Below are positions 27,801 to 38,900 of a DNA stretch of 64,000 nt, one piece after another. The number at the start of each line of letters is the position of its first letter. Within the stretch, counting starts at the first letter, position 1. The notes beneath the pieces are model-generated. The model was given only the letters and a program-made list of their open reading frames with translations, did no database searches and was not told the DNA's origin. Where the stretch lies: assembly GCF_910592395.1 (NCBI RefSeq), contig NC_088319.1, positions 3,100,001-3,164,000 of the forward strand, given 5' to 3'. The position numbers and the translations under genes were made by a program. The DNA comes from Lineus longissimus. Its lineage: Eukaryota > Nemertea > Pilidiophora > Heteronemertea > Lineidae.

Positions 27801-27885
27801 GAAGAAACGGAAGAATCGGAAGGGGAAGAAAATCAAGGATCAGTTAAGAGAAAGGGTTAACATATTTAGTAATACTAGCCAATGA
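9832..27885 (+). CDS. CHRD: Chordin, secreted BMP antagonist (complete, 19 coding exons)
   Basis: Binds BMPs outside the cell and blocks receptor access; tolloid proteases release them. Exons: 9832-9967, 14120-14220, 15054-15195, 17248-17464, 17729-17964, 18229-18357, 18942-19021, 19265-19406, 20125-20231, 21994-22128, 22973-23129, 23471-23700, 24116-24406, 24727-24820, 25426-25613, 25910-26084, 26317-26414, 26905-27007, 27758-27885. They sum to 2889 nt (962 residues) with every junction in phase; vertebrate chordins are about 950. Residues 1-25 are a signal peptide. vWC1 is at about 47-125 (GVMNCITCKCEP, ending CCKTC). CHRD-type beta domains follow (about 150-660; GEIRGNV and GGILRGNLG are typical strand ends). 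vWC2 is at about 670-732, vWC3 at 761-835 and vWC4 at 855-920. The last exon is a Lys/Arg-rich tail. Each vWC is split by a phase-0 intron at the same internal position. The start ATG is the first before the signal peptide. Confidence 0.95.
10979..11065. repeat. CTCCGGACGCAGTGGACCG dispersed repeat, copy 2
   Basis: Same order of blocks as copy 1, in chordin intron 1. Confidence 0.6.
12411..12590. mobile_element. CCGGTGTAGAAG-family MITE, copy in chordin intron 1
   Basis: GGTGTAGAAGTTTAATAGG, GAGGATAGAATGTCCGGGG, then ACCGGACATTTTTTGGGGG. The right end is decayed. Confidence 0.6.
13405..13500. repeat. CATCCTGAGATTCAGG-family short repeat, copy 1
   Basis: CATCCTGAGATTCAGGTTTTTGATACTCC...TATCGAGAGGCGGAGTATAT...CCAGGATG. 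Also at 18448-18545 and 55606-55692 in the other orientation. Confidence 0.6.
13527..13706. mobile_element. CCGGTGTAGAAG-family MITE, near-complete copy
   Basis: CCGGTGAAGAAG at the left and CAAGCGTCTACACCGG at the right, with the family core between. Confidence 0.65.
18448..18545. repeat. CATCCTGAGATTCAGG-family short repeat, copy 2
   Basis: GCATCCTGGCATAACCAGTGCTTTTCAATATACTCC...CTGAATCTCAGGATGG; reverse of copy 1. Confidence 0.6.
18566..18780. repeat. TTTGGCAAGC inverted-repeat cluster in chordin intron 6
   Basis: TTTGGCAAGC/GCTTGCCAAA words occur at both ends and internally (about 18571, 18688, 18708, 18760), with matching GAGAGCCG/CGGCTCTC segments. It looks like a foldback element. 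Confidence 0.5.
19462..19618. mobile_element. CCGGTGTAGAAG-family MITE, copy in chordin intron 8
   Basis: Carries a C-run of about 14 and ACTATTTTACCATG...TATACCGG at the right. Lies 160 bases left of another copy. Confidence 0.55.
19781..19951. mobile_element. CCGGTGTAGAAG-family MITE, best-preserved copy
   Basis: CCGGTGTAAAAGAAGAAAATGTCC left, GGACATTTTAAACTTCTACATCGG right. Good consensus for the family. Confidence 0.75.
21167..21249 (-). tRNA. tRNA-Leu (anticodon UAA)
   Basis: The minus strand gives an 83-nt class II tRNA. It has an acceptor stem (ACCAGGA with a pairing TTCTGGT end), an A box (TGGCCGAGTGG) and an anticodon loop CTTAAGA with anticodon TAA at 21214-21216. A long variable arm and a B box (GGTTCGAACCC) follow. 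It is nearly the same as the standard animal tRNA-Leu-UAA. A T-run on the minus strand just past the 3' end (an A-run on + at about 21149-21156) fits a pol III stop. It has no intron and sits antisense inside chordin intron 9. Confidence 0.95.
22150..22861 (+). repeat. Retroelement-like 3' tail ending in (GAATTT)n microsatellite
   Basis: In chordin intron 10, an AT-rich stretch ends in GTACAATAAATTGAATTTGAATTTGAATTTGAATTTG (22825-22861, split here by eye). An AATAAA-like word followed by a short tandem tail is typical of non-LTR retrotransposon 3' ends. No reverse transcriptase frame is visible, so the left boundary is uncertain. Confidence 0.35.
27069..27382. mobile_element. TTAA-associated MITE, copy 2 (chordin last intron)
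   Basis: AAGGGACAACTTGGGC at the left, AAGTTGTCCCTTTAA at the right. The core has ATCCTGTTTGGTGATGTTGCGG. Confidence 0.75.
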
Positions 27886-28204
27886 GTGAACGGGATAAAT
27901 ATGACGTCATTGATGAAGAGCCAATCCGAAGAAGTATACCGTGTTGAGTGTGCCAGTCGTGTTTTGTGTGTGTATTCACCTCGTTTCCAAGAGACTCGAC
28001 CGATATATCTGGAATGTGAGATATACATCAAGCTTGTTGAACAGACTCTTGATTGAAACTATAGGCGTGTGGTGTACTGAATTCGAATAAGAGTTGCATG
28101 CGTCGGATACAACGGACCGATATGACATTACAATGCATAGATAACATTTTCCCGTTTGTCCGAATTGGCGCATTTTTCCTATCGATTGTTATTATAAATA
28201 TTGC

Positions 28205-28210
28205 ATTAAA
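28205..28210 (+). terminator. Possible chordin polyadenylation signal
   Basis: ATTAAA lies about 320 bases after the chordin stop codon. No AATAAA is closer. Motif evidence only. Confidence 0.3.
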
Positions 28211-28453
28211 CTTTTGCCCAGAATCCTTTGCTTGATGGGATGATTTATACGGATTGTTAACTGTTGTATAGTAAGACGCATCCGTCAGGCAGATAGATGT
28301 CCAGTCTTCTATTTATTTATTCTATATCAGCAGACGATACGCTTGATCATTGATACGGATGATAGTGACCATGTAAGGTATTGGCTTGAAAGAATTTGAA
28401 ACATCCTTACAACTGATATCTAAACAACTTCATCGGATCTCTTTTTTAAGATT

Positions 28454-28736
28454 GTCAATATTTTAATTTTGAGTTAGATCCAAAATATTGTTACCTTAGA
28501 CAAAGTTTCACCATTTTCTCCAAATGGCATCATCAGGTCTGATGATTTCCAGTAGATGGCAGCACTGAAATTTGAAGTTCTGGCTGAAGGAACAGAAATA
28601 ACGGCCAGAACTGCAGATTTCCAGTGCTGCCATCTACTGGAAATCATCAGACCTGATGATGCCATTTGGAGAAAATGGTGAAAACTTTGTCTAAGGTAAC
28701 AATATTTTGGATCTAACTCAAAATTAAAACATTGAC
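28454..28736. repeat. 283-bp near-perfect foldback (hairpin) element
   Basis: Two arms of about 130 bases are near-exact reverse complements: the left starts GTCAATATTTTAATTTTGAG and the right ends CTCAAAATTAAAACATTGAC. They are separated by a short centre near 28590 (CTGAAGGAACAGAAATAAC). It lies about 570 bases past the chordin stop. This is the form of a MITE-type or foldback element. No open frame is present. Confidence 0.8.
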
Positions 28737-28739
28737 ATC

Positions 28740-31700
28740 CTTACAACTGAATATGAAACTCCATGTAAAACACAGACGGGGGGGGGGGGGGTCCAGAGGG
28801 TGCCGGTTAATTGCACATTTTGACAAGCCCTTATATCTAGCCAAATGGAGATGCTGCGTATTCCTGTGTCAATTTCAAAAAGTCATATATGATGGCCGAT
28901 ACTAGTGCCAAGGGTGGCATTCCATTGATTGCGATTTGAAGCGATATCGCACAATCTCGCAATATATGCGACCTGGGTCATGAAATAACGACGCACTGCC
29001 GTATTTGTAGTCGGAATCGCACTTCATGGAAACATATCCGTCGTAAAGGTAGGTTTCCACTTGGTGCGATAGGGAAACGCGCGCGTCATGGCTCAGTTAT
29101 TTCAAGCTTCACCGAACCCAAACCGAGCTTAAGTACTTTGCGCCGTTCCGTGCGCTGTGTGAATCAAGCAAAATCACATTCAATTGAAACCCACCCTTTC
29201 CACTATAAGCTCTTGAGTTTTCACTGAACGCGATTTTGCTTGAATTGCACAAGGCTTGCGCAGTCGCAGAACCAAATCGCGGTTGTTGTGGGTGGAGTCG
29301 GGGGTAAAATAACGAAGCTGTAACGGGTGCGATGTGGCAGTCATGTTCAGTGGAAGTGATAGCGCATGAATTTTACAAGGCACGCGATATTTGCTTTGTC
29401 TGGGTGTGGTGTTGCGTGAAATGACAAAGCACTGCGCATGCATTGTCGCAATCGCATGCCGTAAAATTTCACTGGGGTAACGCAACTGCCATTTTTGTGA
29501 ATACAGGATGTACATGTACATGTAGTCATCACGTCATGTAATTGATTCAAAAAGATCTTCATTCTGATTATTCAAAAATCTGTTTGTACATTTGATAATA
29601 AACTCGCATGGAGTAAACAATTTAGTCCTTGTTGTCTGTATCATCAGGGGCGGCTGTCCGCCACGTTTTTGTCATGTAATTCCCGTACACTGCGACACCT
29701 GAACCAAAACTGCGACCAATCCGCAGGCAAACCGCCCACATTGTCGGAAACGTGATGGGAACTTGACTGGAAGCCGGCGGACCTCTTGCATATCACTCGC
29801 CCGGAGAGGCGACACCAACAATCATCACCGCTGTTGTCATCACCAACTGTTGCAGCAGCATGCAGCCTCATGGAACATCAGGAAAACTTATGAATGAAAA
29901 TATAAGGACTTCTCTAATAAAAATATTTCAGAATCGTCAATTCGGGAACTTGAATTAATATAATTTATTCTAAAGATACCTCATCCATACTGTTGGTCTT
30001 GTTCGGAAGATAAACGCAGACATTTTTTACGAACTACATCAGTACTCTCAGGTCAAAAACTCGCCTAGAAAACAGAAAAATGAAAAGACTAAGCCTGTAT
30101 ATTTTCGTATCTTTACAAAATTTATTTTCAATCAATCATCTATTAAGACTAGATTATTTTATATTTATTTTATCACAAATATTGTCATGCCTACATGAAA
30201 CCGTTTTTTGTAAATGTATGCAATATCATACACATCTAGAGCAAAACCTAGCGGATAATCAAGTTCCCATTAACAATTTCCCATAAAACTGGAACACAAT
30301 TACCTTTTAAAAATTATCTAAAAAATATACAGGTGTATGTGCTTTTCACTTGTGCATGTGAGCACAAATTTGAGGGCAATACGTCATAAAATCCACCCTT
30401 TTTTTCCCAGATTACAAAATGTTGCAATATCAGCCTATTGTTCTATACAAGAGCTTTACACTTTAGCACCAATAAACCAGTTCACATCAGCAGCATATCA
30501 TCAAGAAAAAAAACACAACATATTTCTCTACAATACAAACTACGTACATAGTTTGTTACATTTTCCAAGCACCTTGAAGGACATTCTCTCTGCCGACGCA
30601 GACTTCCATTACATCATGTCATCACAGGTGCGTGAAAATACCAGAATTAATCAATCAAGTAGCGATTCACAAAACCCCCCAAAAATTGCATACCTATACA
30701 GACAATAATATACACAGTCTGTTCGTTGGTTATCCACTGATTCTTTCCGGTGGATCATCAACCGTTATGATTCTTGTATGATTCTGGTATTTTCACGCGT
30801 CTGTGATCAACTCGAAGATTCCTGTAGTAGGTAAAACAAAATGGCGACCTGTTTTTGCAGTCATCAATAAATCTAGTACCGGTGTAACATTTGTGGTTGT
30901 TTCCCATGTGTCAGTGTTTCCAAACAATAGGCAGCTAGAGAGACCATGACTTTTCAATAGGGGGAAATACAGAAAAACTTGTCAATCTATCTTTTAGCGT
31001 TCCCAAACAATGAGGGGAAACACTCAAAAATAGAAACACTCAAAAACATTACACCGGGTTGCACAGGGGTCTAACTTTGTTATAGACACAATCTGCTGAC
31101 GAACCTGCAACCAGCGGCGCCACTGATTTTGTTACTGGTAGTCACCTCCCTCTCCATTCACGTTCCCCTCCACTGCACGTGGGTAAAATCACCCTCGTCC
31201 TCCAAACATATCCCCTCCCGCCCGATCACTGCAGTGGGATCTCTCTTAGCGGACACCTCTCTACTAAGGACACCCTGTCTATTAAGGACACTGCATATGG
31301 TCCCAAATCGGTCAACCCCATTCAATTTGACCTCTGTAATCAGGACACCTCTCCATTAAGGACAGCACTTGTCAGTCCCACGGGTGTCCTTGATAGAGAG
31401 GTTCTACTGTACATGTATAACGCCGTTGTACCGTTCTAGTCGAATGTTGATGAACCATCAAATGGGCGCGCAATCCTACATTCATGTACATTTGTATGTA
31501 CACAGTTTCGCACTGGTTTCTCTAGCCATGCACGCTTCTTCCCGTAGTTTGGGTCAATATCTTCCTTAAAATTTACCTGCACCTTGGACGAAACATGGAC
31601 ACTAACTGCTGTATGAGTATCGAGACCAATTACAAGAGACTGTGGTGTTTCCTAATGCATATGAGAACTGATCTCTCATCTCCAAAAAGATGTTTTCTCG

Positions 31701-31933
31701 TGATCGACAATTGCGATGGGCGGCTCAGTTCCTACATTTTGCGAGTTGTGTACTGTTCTAGGAAGACACACCACGTTATCAGGGCAGTGCGTCTAACATT
31801 ATGCCATTTGCAAGTGTCACCGTATTCGTTTTGCCATGTTAGCTGTGCCTTCCACAAAAGTAGTTGAGTCATCTCATTGAGGTCTCTTCAACATTCTCAC
31901 GGATCAATAGCTATGCATGTATAGGTCTGTGAC
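28740..31933. other. Interval between chordin and the sugar transporter
   Basis: No coding exon recognised. It contains a G-run at about 28778-28791 and a stretch rich in GCGATTGC-like words (28920-29480) with internal inverted segments. A long AT-rich section follows (29880-30720), then the MITE at 31227-31411. Part may be 3' untranslated sequence of the two converging genes. Confidence 0.45.
31227..31411. mobile_element. CTCTCTATTAAGGACAC-family MITE, copy 1
   Basis: Terminal inverted repeats around GCAGTGGGATCTCTCTTAGCGGACACC and GATAGAGAGGTTCTACTGTA. The core is TTGGTCCCAAAT...TTTGACCTCTGTAATCAGGACACC. Confidence 0.7.
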
Positions 31934-31939
31934 TTTATT
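31934..31939 (-). terminator. Polyadenylation signal of the SLC2A-like gene
   Basis: TTTATT on the plus strand reads AATAAA on the minus strand, 113 bases past the transporter stop codon. Good position for the message end. Confidence 0.5.
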
Positions 31940-32051
31940 GACCGTTTTCCCACTGACGCAAGTGACTCCGTTTTGTGCACTCGCATTGGAAGCGAAGTAT
32001 ACGGCGAAGTTGTAGCCAGATTAAATTCTAAATTTTAATTTTACCCTGTCG

Positions 32052-35000
32052 TCACAAGTTTATCTCCTCTTCCTCATCTTCGTAGTCTTCTTCATCTTCT
32101 TCCACCAAAACATTATCATCTAGAATTTCATCCTCAGGTCGTGTATCTGGCGAAAAGACGGACAGCCTTCGCGGACCGGCGCCGGGGAACAACAGTCCGT
32201 TCGCTGCACCGGGGATCATGCTTGGCCGGTGACCGCGGATCAGGGCGAATTTCTCACCGTGGTCAAAGCCTGGCTCATCGGTGTAGGTCGCAAGGCGGAC
32301 ACCAACTTTTGCCTTGGTCTGAAACAGATATTTTATAAGCTAGAGCGGATCTAAAGAACACAGATACGCCTAAATGGGACGTTGAACAGTTTTGAGGAGA
32401 TGATGTGAAAACTCTCTGACCAGCGGTCAAGATCCCAACTGTCGGCGTGAGATTCTAGACGGGTCTCCTCGCCTTACATGCCTGATAAACTCCGCCCAGG
32501 TATGCGCAGCACTCGAAAATGCTCAGGTTGCACCTATGCGGATTTAGCAGCTCATCTGAGTTCTACTGAAAGGTTTCAGCTTAGCCTGGGGAATAAATGT
32601 CGAGCGCTTTGGGAATGTTGTACATCATGAACCGCTAATAAGAACTTGGGAATGCATTTATGTATTTGTTTATTAACTTACTAATTCGTCCTCTCCTTTA
32701 CTCTCATCATCCATCATATGGAAGATCTTCTCTATTTCATCGTAACTTTTGCCCTTTGTCTCCGGCAGCTTCTTGTAGAGCAGGAAGAAGAAGAACGTCA
32801 CGCAACACATGAAAAGCGTGAAAGAATACGCCCCCAGTCCTAGCTGAAAAAGGAAAAGTTGTGAGCAATTAGGGGAAACCAAAATGATCCATTCAGTAAT
32901 GGGTTTATGAGGAGACGCTGCAGTATGTGATTTGAGAGGTTAAGATACATTTCTGACTTCCGACTCTGGCTCACATTTGAGACTGAATCACAGTCTTAAA
33001 AGGATGTTTTCGACTGGAATCGAAGAACATTTTCAAATCGATTTACCAGATTTTTTTATTCACATCATATTTGAACTAACATGCCGGGCTTATCATGCAC
33101 TTACCATGTGGCGGAGCGGAATAATGAAGTCGTACTCCAAGTCGGAGGCCGCCGCTCCCGACTTGGAGTGGAAATTCATCTTAACCTCAGTCTCTAATAA
33201 CTTCGATTGCTACACTGAAGGTTCGATCATTGAATGGTGATTTTTTATGATTGTGCTAGTTTTCGGGCCCATTTGGTGTCTACATGTAGTATTGAACACA
33301 AACCTGGATTGATGGGAAGGATATTCCGACGATAAAGTTTGCCAACCAGTTGATGAAGCCGGCGAAGGACATGGCGGCTGGACGGGGTCCTTGTTTGAAC
33401 AACTCTGCTCCGATGAACTGCGGGATGGGACCTGGGAAGAATGGTGTAGAATTATTAAATAATCTTTCACTGAAGATGGAGTGGTGAAACTATAGACGTG
33501 TTGACAAGACCTTGTGGCGATGCAAACGGCTACAGCAAATTTATAGTCTTATAATAATCACCCTCCAATGTCAAGCAGAACATAGACTATAATTAATAGG
33601 CAATAACCGTACACTTGCACCATGCCTGTCAAGAGCAGAACAAAAGAGTTGTCCATTTATCGCATTATATTGTCATCATTTCGTTATTTTGCACCTTCCC
33701 TCATTTAAAAGAACTCAGGCCTAGCCTCATACACCGTATAGTCCTATTGTCTTTAAACAATGCCCGCTCGCACCTAGGCCTAAATTCCCTTCGTTCTTTA
33801 TCTTTCCAAATCTTGGTAACATCGACCTCCACGAAACAACTTTCATAGGGATCGATCGCCTAAACTGGCAAGTGCGAATTAACATCATCAAAATATAAGT
33901 GAGTTTTCGCAAATCCCCGAAACGCCAACTCGAACGCCTGCCCCATTTCTTGACATCGGGATCATGAGCTCGAATAATGGGATAGGCGTTCGTGTTGGCG
34001 TTTTGGGGTCTTAGCGAAAACTCACTAATAATACATGCAACTTACCTAAGCCAATGGCAAAGCAGATGACGTAGGAGATCATACAGACGACACTGATGTA
34101 TGCCATCCAGGGAACCATGCCTTGGAGATTGAGGGCAACTGTCATGACGATCATCGAAATTAGCATACCGATCAGCCCACCCAACAATAGGGGGCGCCTT
34201 CCACTAGATTCCATGAGGGGAAGCTATTGAACGGGAAATAATGTGCCTTTTATTTCTATTTGTTCAGTAAGAACTATTTTGCGGTAGCGAAATAGAATAG
34301 AAGTGTGTGAGGCTAGCCCTGTCATCGTAGAACAATGCTAAATATAAATATGAATGTACAATGTATACAACCTCCACTGTTATCAACACGCTTCCGTAGA
34401 CACCATCACCAGAGTGTGTCGTCCTTTTTGGATGTACTGTACATATACAGTACATGTAAACTACTACCTTTCTAATGTATTCGACATCAGAATGAAACAA
34501 CTCATCAACTGGAAGACCGAGCAATATTTGTGTACTTCTATCAATAGCATTCCGCGAAGTTACTATTTATAGCTCACAAGGTCATTTGCATAAGATATGG
34601 ATGACGTTTTAGTCACGTGACAGTCGGACATCGACACTTATTTCTACACATTTGAGCTTATTTCAAAGTCAATTATCTTTGACCCTGCATTGTTTTTAGC
34701 ATGAATGATACCATAGAGTCAGAGAGAGAAATATTCAGAACAATTATGTAGTATTTCCAACACTCGGACATGTGCCAGATTGAATCTAACTGACCTAGTT
34801 AGAAAGCCTGAATCCATTACGAAACCGCATGTTTTGTCCGACATTGCCTGTAATTCAGCGATGGGAAATAGAGGGCAGCAGCTACAGTGACGTCATCTTC
34901 GCGGAATGCTATTACGTATTAGGCTTTTTCAAAAGTGCTTGACTGCTAGTAGTTAAATGTACTCCTGGGGGATATCGAAGGATAATAACATGAGGCCCAA

Positions 35001-38000
35001 GGGTCTGGCGCTCAGCTGAAATACATGGGTACAATGAAAAAAGACTCTTCGACAAATAATGACAAAACGTGCTACTTTTTTTGTGAAATGTAAGAGCTGA
35101 GCTAAAAATGGTAAACTGAAGATAATTTGACTTACGGAGACAAACGTCATGATAACGTTGACGAGGCCCGTGCCAAGCGTGGCATACTGAGTATACTCTA
35201 ACGCAATTCCTGCTTTGTGGAAGATCTCAGTCGAGTAGAAAAATGTCTGAAACAATAATTTATGCCAGATTTGGAATAAGTTAAAGGGCTTGAATCTAGT
35301 GTAGGGCCTGTACCGAGGCTACTATCTTGGATGTCAGGCCACATAAGGCATTTCTACATAGCCTGCATATCCATAGATTGTTTTTTTTGCTTCAGCACTT
35401 TTTGCATGGACCAGTTTCCCTTGAGACCTTGACGCCCCCCACACAAAATAACCTACGGGCTATATATTTGTGTTGACCGAAAAGGTTTGTCTAAAACCCT
35501 TATTTCTGAGAATGTAAAGAGCTTGTCCATTTGCCTTATTGGTTAGAGGCACTGCCAACGCCAAGAGCTACCCGAGACAGGGCCAGAAGTTAACAGCAAC
35601 TTTAGAATAGATCGAACGAATATTTCTACTTACCACATTGATGCCCGATAACTGCTGAGCTAGGGACACGGAAGCCACTAGAATGAGCGGCCACCTGAGT
35701 CGTTTCTCTTTGAAGAGCTTGGCCATGTTCCACTTCGGTGCTAATTCCTGCTGCCTTTTCTCATTTATCATCTCCTCAATATCCTGGTCTATGTTATGGT
35801 CGGGGCCACGAATTCTTCGCAAAGCTGCAATATCAAATTCTAATGCTATTTCCTTGTCTGCTTGGAAGCGTTGTATTCTAAAACAAATTGGTTTAGAATG
35901 AACCGCACATTAGCCTCGGTTGTGATATACATTTTAGCTTACCCTCGTGGTTTTGGTGATTCAATCAATACCCCCAATTCGGTATCAACTCATTCAACCC
36001 ATCGAAGCGTTTAAAGAAAACTCGACGAGCGTAGGAATTTCCCGAAGCCTCATGTAAGGAAAGAACTCGATTGTCGATGATAACGTAGGTTGTGATAAAA
36101 CGCATCGGCTACAACAAATACTATACAATAAAGGATCGCAATATGAGGGACTGCGTATGCTTGATCTTTGGTGTTGTTCTCCTCCCGACAACGTGAAACA
36201 ACCACATGCCCTTCTTTCGGCAACCCTAAGCCTCGAAAGCCCCGCAAACTACTTCAAGTCGCTTGGAATAGTGTTTCACGTGTAAAATGGGCGTTTTTTG
36301 TTTAAATTTAAAGGGCCAACTTGGGCATAAGATATGTTGGTTTTTTGTACAAAAACGGCTTCCAGCAGGACCGAAACTTCTCCAAACAGGATGAATGAAA
36401 ACTCTTTGAACTGCAATAAACAATGCACTAGAACGGGGTGTAACATTAGGCCTGCCTGGAATTCGCAAGGCAGACCCCCAAACTGCCTTCCAACACTGGT
36501 GAAAATCGTTATCAGAAAACGGCATCAGTGTAATACTACTAGTGGCGGCGCATGGTGTCAAGTTGGCACATTATCCTCCTGGCCAGGTAAATCACACGCC
36601 CAAGTTGTCCCTTTAACAAGACTTTTGCAAAAATGTAACCTACCCTTTCTCGCTTCCTCCTCCTTGCCTTGGTTGACGAGCAAGTAGCGCGGACTATCGG
36701 GGAAGAAGGGAAGTATGAACATACTGATGAAACTAGGGACGGCGGTGAAGGCGAGGAGGTAGTGCCAAGAGTTTTCGTTACCTGTAAGAAAAATCGTCGT
36801 CGTCATCATTGCAAACAGCAGCGAGAGCATGATATGGTAAGGCGACTATAATAACCGTTTGGGTTCGTGCAAAATATGGAAACAAAAAAGCTGTCAAAAT
36901 CACAATTGATTGTGTAGTTTGACATTCTGTCAGTATTGGATGTTTGGACCAAACACCGCGGCTCAAATGGAGCTGTTCTGCATCTAGCCATAGGGGAGAA
37001 CGACTTGTGGTTGTAGAGTGACGCCTGCGAGCTGAATGCAGTCGATTCAAAACCTGTTTTACAATCTTGTTTGTAGCTATCAAAGAAGCAAGTTTCGACA
37101 TGATGTTACAGGTCAACTCACCAACAGCAGCTACAATGGCAATAAGTACAATTTTGTTGGAACCAGTTGGTTTTGACGCCACGGTATTGCGTACAAGCTC
37201 CCCACGGGGGAGTTAAAGGGGAGAAGAAGTCTTACCCATTATTTGGTCGAGGCCAAAAAGCTGAGATACAAGGATGCCGATTGTCATGGCAACTTGATGG
37301 ACCACACCCATGGCTCCACGGATGTTAACTGGTGCCATCTCCGTCATGTACAACGGAACTAAGGCGGTCCCAGCCCCTGCAAGGAACAAAACAAAAACGT
37401 TAGCCGTAGTATATATGTTTACCGCAAAAAAAATCGCTCCTAAACAGAAAACAACTTTGTAGATACATTGTAGATTGTGGTCATATCGAATTTGAACTAA
37501 AGCTAAACTTACCACAACCGTAGCCGACTATTATCCGTCCAATAATCATCATTTCCAACGAATTGGCAACACGGCAACAACCAAATAAGATGGCTGCCAC
37601 GAACTGATAAATATGGCAGATCAGAAGAGCGTTTCGCCTACAAAGAAAGGAGTGTATCAATGACTTAGGGGCAGATCAATTGATACGATTCTGGTATCTT
37701 CACATGCCAGTGATTTCTCCAAGATTCTCGGAGTAGAACTTCAGTAATGGCGGCCAGTGTTGGCTGTGACGGAACGACAACATGACTTAATCAATTCCCA
37801 GGGCTGCGCAGGATTCTAACCAAAGAATGCTACTGACCTTCCAAATTTATCGGCATAGAATCCGGCCGTGAATGCCCCCACCATGCCTCCGACTAAATAT
37901 ATTGCTACGGTCAGTGACCATACTAGATTCAGGGAAGTTTCAGTGTTTACAGTACCATAGTGATCATAAATGGATTGGTTAAGAAAATCACGAATTAACT

Positions 38001-38900
38001 GCAAGGAGAAAAAAAAAGTATCGATATACAATTATGTACTCTTAGGAAAATGCTTTACACTTATCTGAGCTCATAACCAATAACTCGCGGATTCGACTTC
38101 ATCATAAATGTATTAAACACATTTGCCTCCTCCGGAAGTGCTGCGGAATGGCATAAGTTCTGATCTGAGTCACAGAAACACATCCTCCTGCAAACGGGGC
38201 CTACAGCATGACTCCTGATGGGTTGTGAGTATGTATCGAGTGAAATGACTGATACTGTTAGAATATAAACCCACTTTCTGGCGCTGCTGGCTGATTTCGA
38301 TAGTCATCCAGAACTTCAGGCCAGCATTCGCCACAAACGACGTGTGCGAGGGGCTGGAGGCATACTAAACGTCCAGCGTGCCTCCGTAGCCTCCGCCCGT
38401 TGTCTGAAAGCTGAGCAATATTCAGCTCACAGACAACGGGCGTAGCGGAGGCCATCAACGTATTAAAACTGAATGCATTGAGGGTCAAGATGGAGGGGCG
38501 GAGGATACGACTGACTTTTGTTTTCCTGAGGATGTTTCACAGTAGTACGATCGCGCCTGACCAAAGCATTACAGTTGAGTTGTCCATTTACGATGTTGTC
38601 TAATTTAAGCTAATACTTACATGCTGTGGGGCGTTGAGAACACCGCTGTTGTAGCCGTGAGGGAAGGAACTGCCAAATGCAGCGGCGAAGGCAGTGATGA
38701 AGAGAGGCAATGTGACTTTTCCCTGCAATAAAAAAGGAATAGTTCAAGCTTGTTAGTGATGGAATGAAAAAATACCGCCACCCGAAGTCAGGTCATACGG
38801 TTGTAGCACCAAGTAACATCGACAGAAACAGATTAAAGGTAACTGCGAACCGCCCTGCGGCAGGAATCAAACCATAGCACGTGCTTATTACCTTTGTCAT
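32052..38900 (-). CDS. SLC2A-like: Facilitative sugar transporter, SLC2A/GLUT family (complete, 12 coding exons)
   Basis: Twelve-helix major facilitator carrying hexoses across the plasma membrane. Minus-strand exons in reading order: 38892-38900, 38621-38722, 37838-37998, 37513-37637, 37236-37376, 36640-36781, 35634-35877, 35136-35246, 34046-34223, 33304-33431, 32682-32843, 32052-32318. They total 1770 nt (589 residues), all in phase. Landmarks in order: GKVTLPLF at helix 1, [22 protein letters not shown], a [12 protein letters not shown] helix 4, [15 protein letters not shown] (helix 7, the QLS of class I GLUTs), [23 protein letters not shown] and [12 protein letters not shown]. The first coding exon holds only Met-Thr-Lys, chosen for its strong ATG context and exact phase. 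The donor after EEARK is ambiguous: the frame needs 36640, while a better-looking GTAGGT at 36638-36643 would break it. An unusual acidic tail of about 85 residues ends the protein. Confidence 0.92.
32400..32660 (+). mobile_element. tRNA-derived SINE fragment, same family as 51415-51690
   Basis: In the last intron of the SLC2A-like gene. Shares ACTGAAAGGTTTCAGCTTAGCCTGGGGAATAAATGT and GCGCTTTGGGAATGTTGTACAT with the minus-strand copy in TMEM201. The head part is diverged. Confidence 0.6.
34544..34912 (+). mobile_element. ISL2EU-type MITE, intact copy
   Basis: 369 bp, in an intron of the SLC2A-like gene. Terminal inverted repeats ATAGCATTCCGCGAAG / CTTCGCGGAATGCTAT. Reference copy for those at 56021 and 61685. 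Confidence 0.8.
36308..36616. mobile_element. TTAA-associated MITE, copy 3 (SLC2A intron, reverse orientation)
   Basis: Both ends keep TTAA: TTAAAGGGCCAACTTGGGC and CCCAAGTTGTCCCTTTAA. It ends 24 bases from the exon border at 36640. Confidence 0.8.
38380..38452. repeat. Short GC-rich hairpin in the first large SLC2A intron
   Basis: GCCTCCGTAGCCTCCGCCCGTTGTCTG pairs with CAGACAACGGGCGTAGCGGAGGCC across a short loop (GAGCAATATTCAGC). Confidence 0.65.

Noticed and set aside
30080-30708. 68- and 123-codon frames downstream of chordin
   Set aside because: AT-rich with no domains or splice context; probably untranslated or intergenic.
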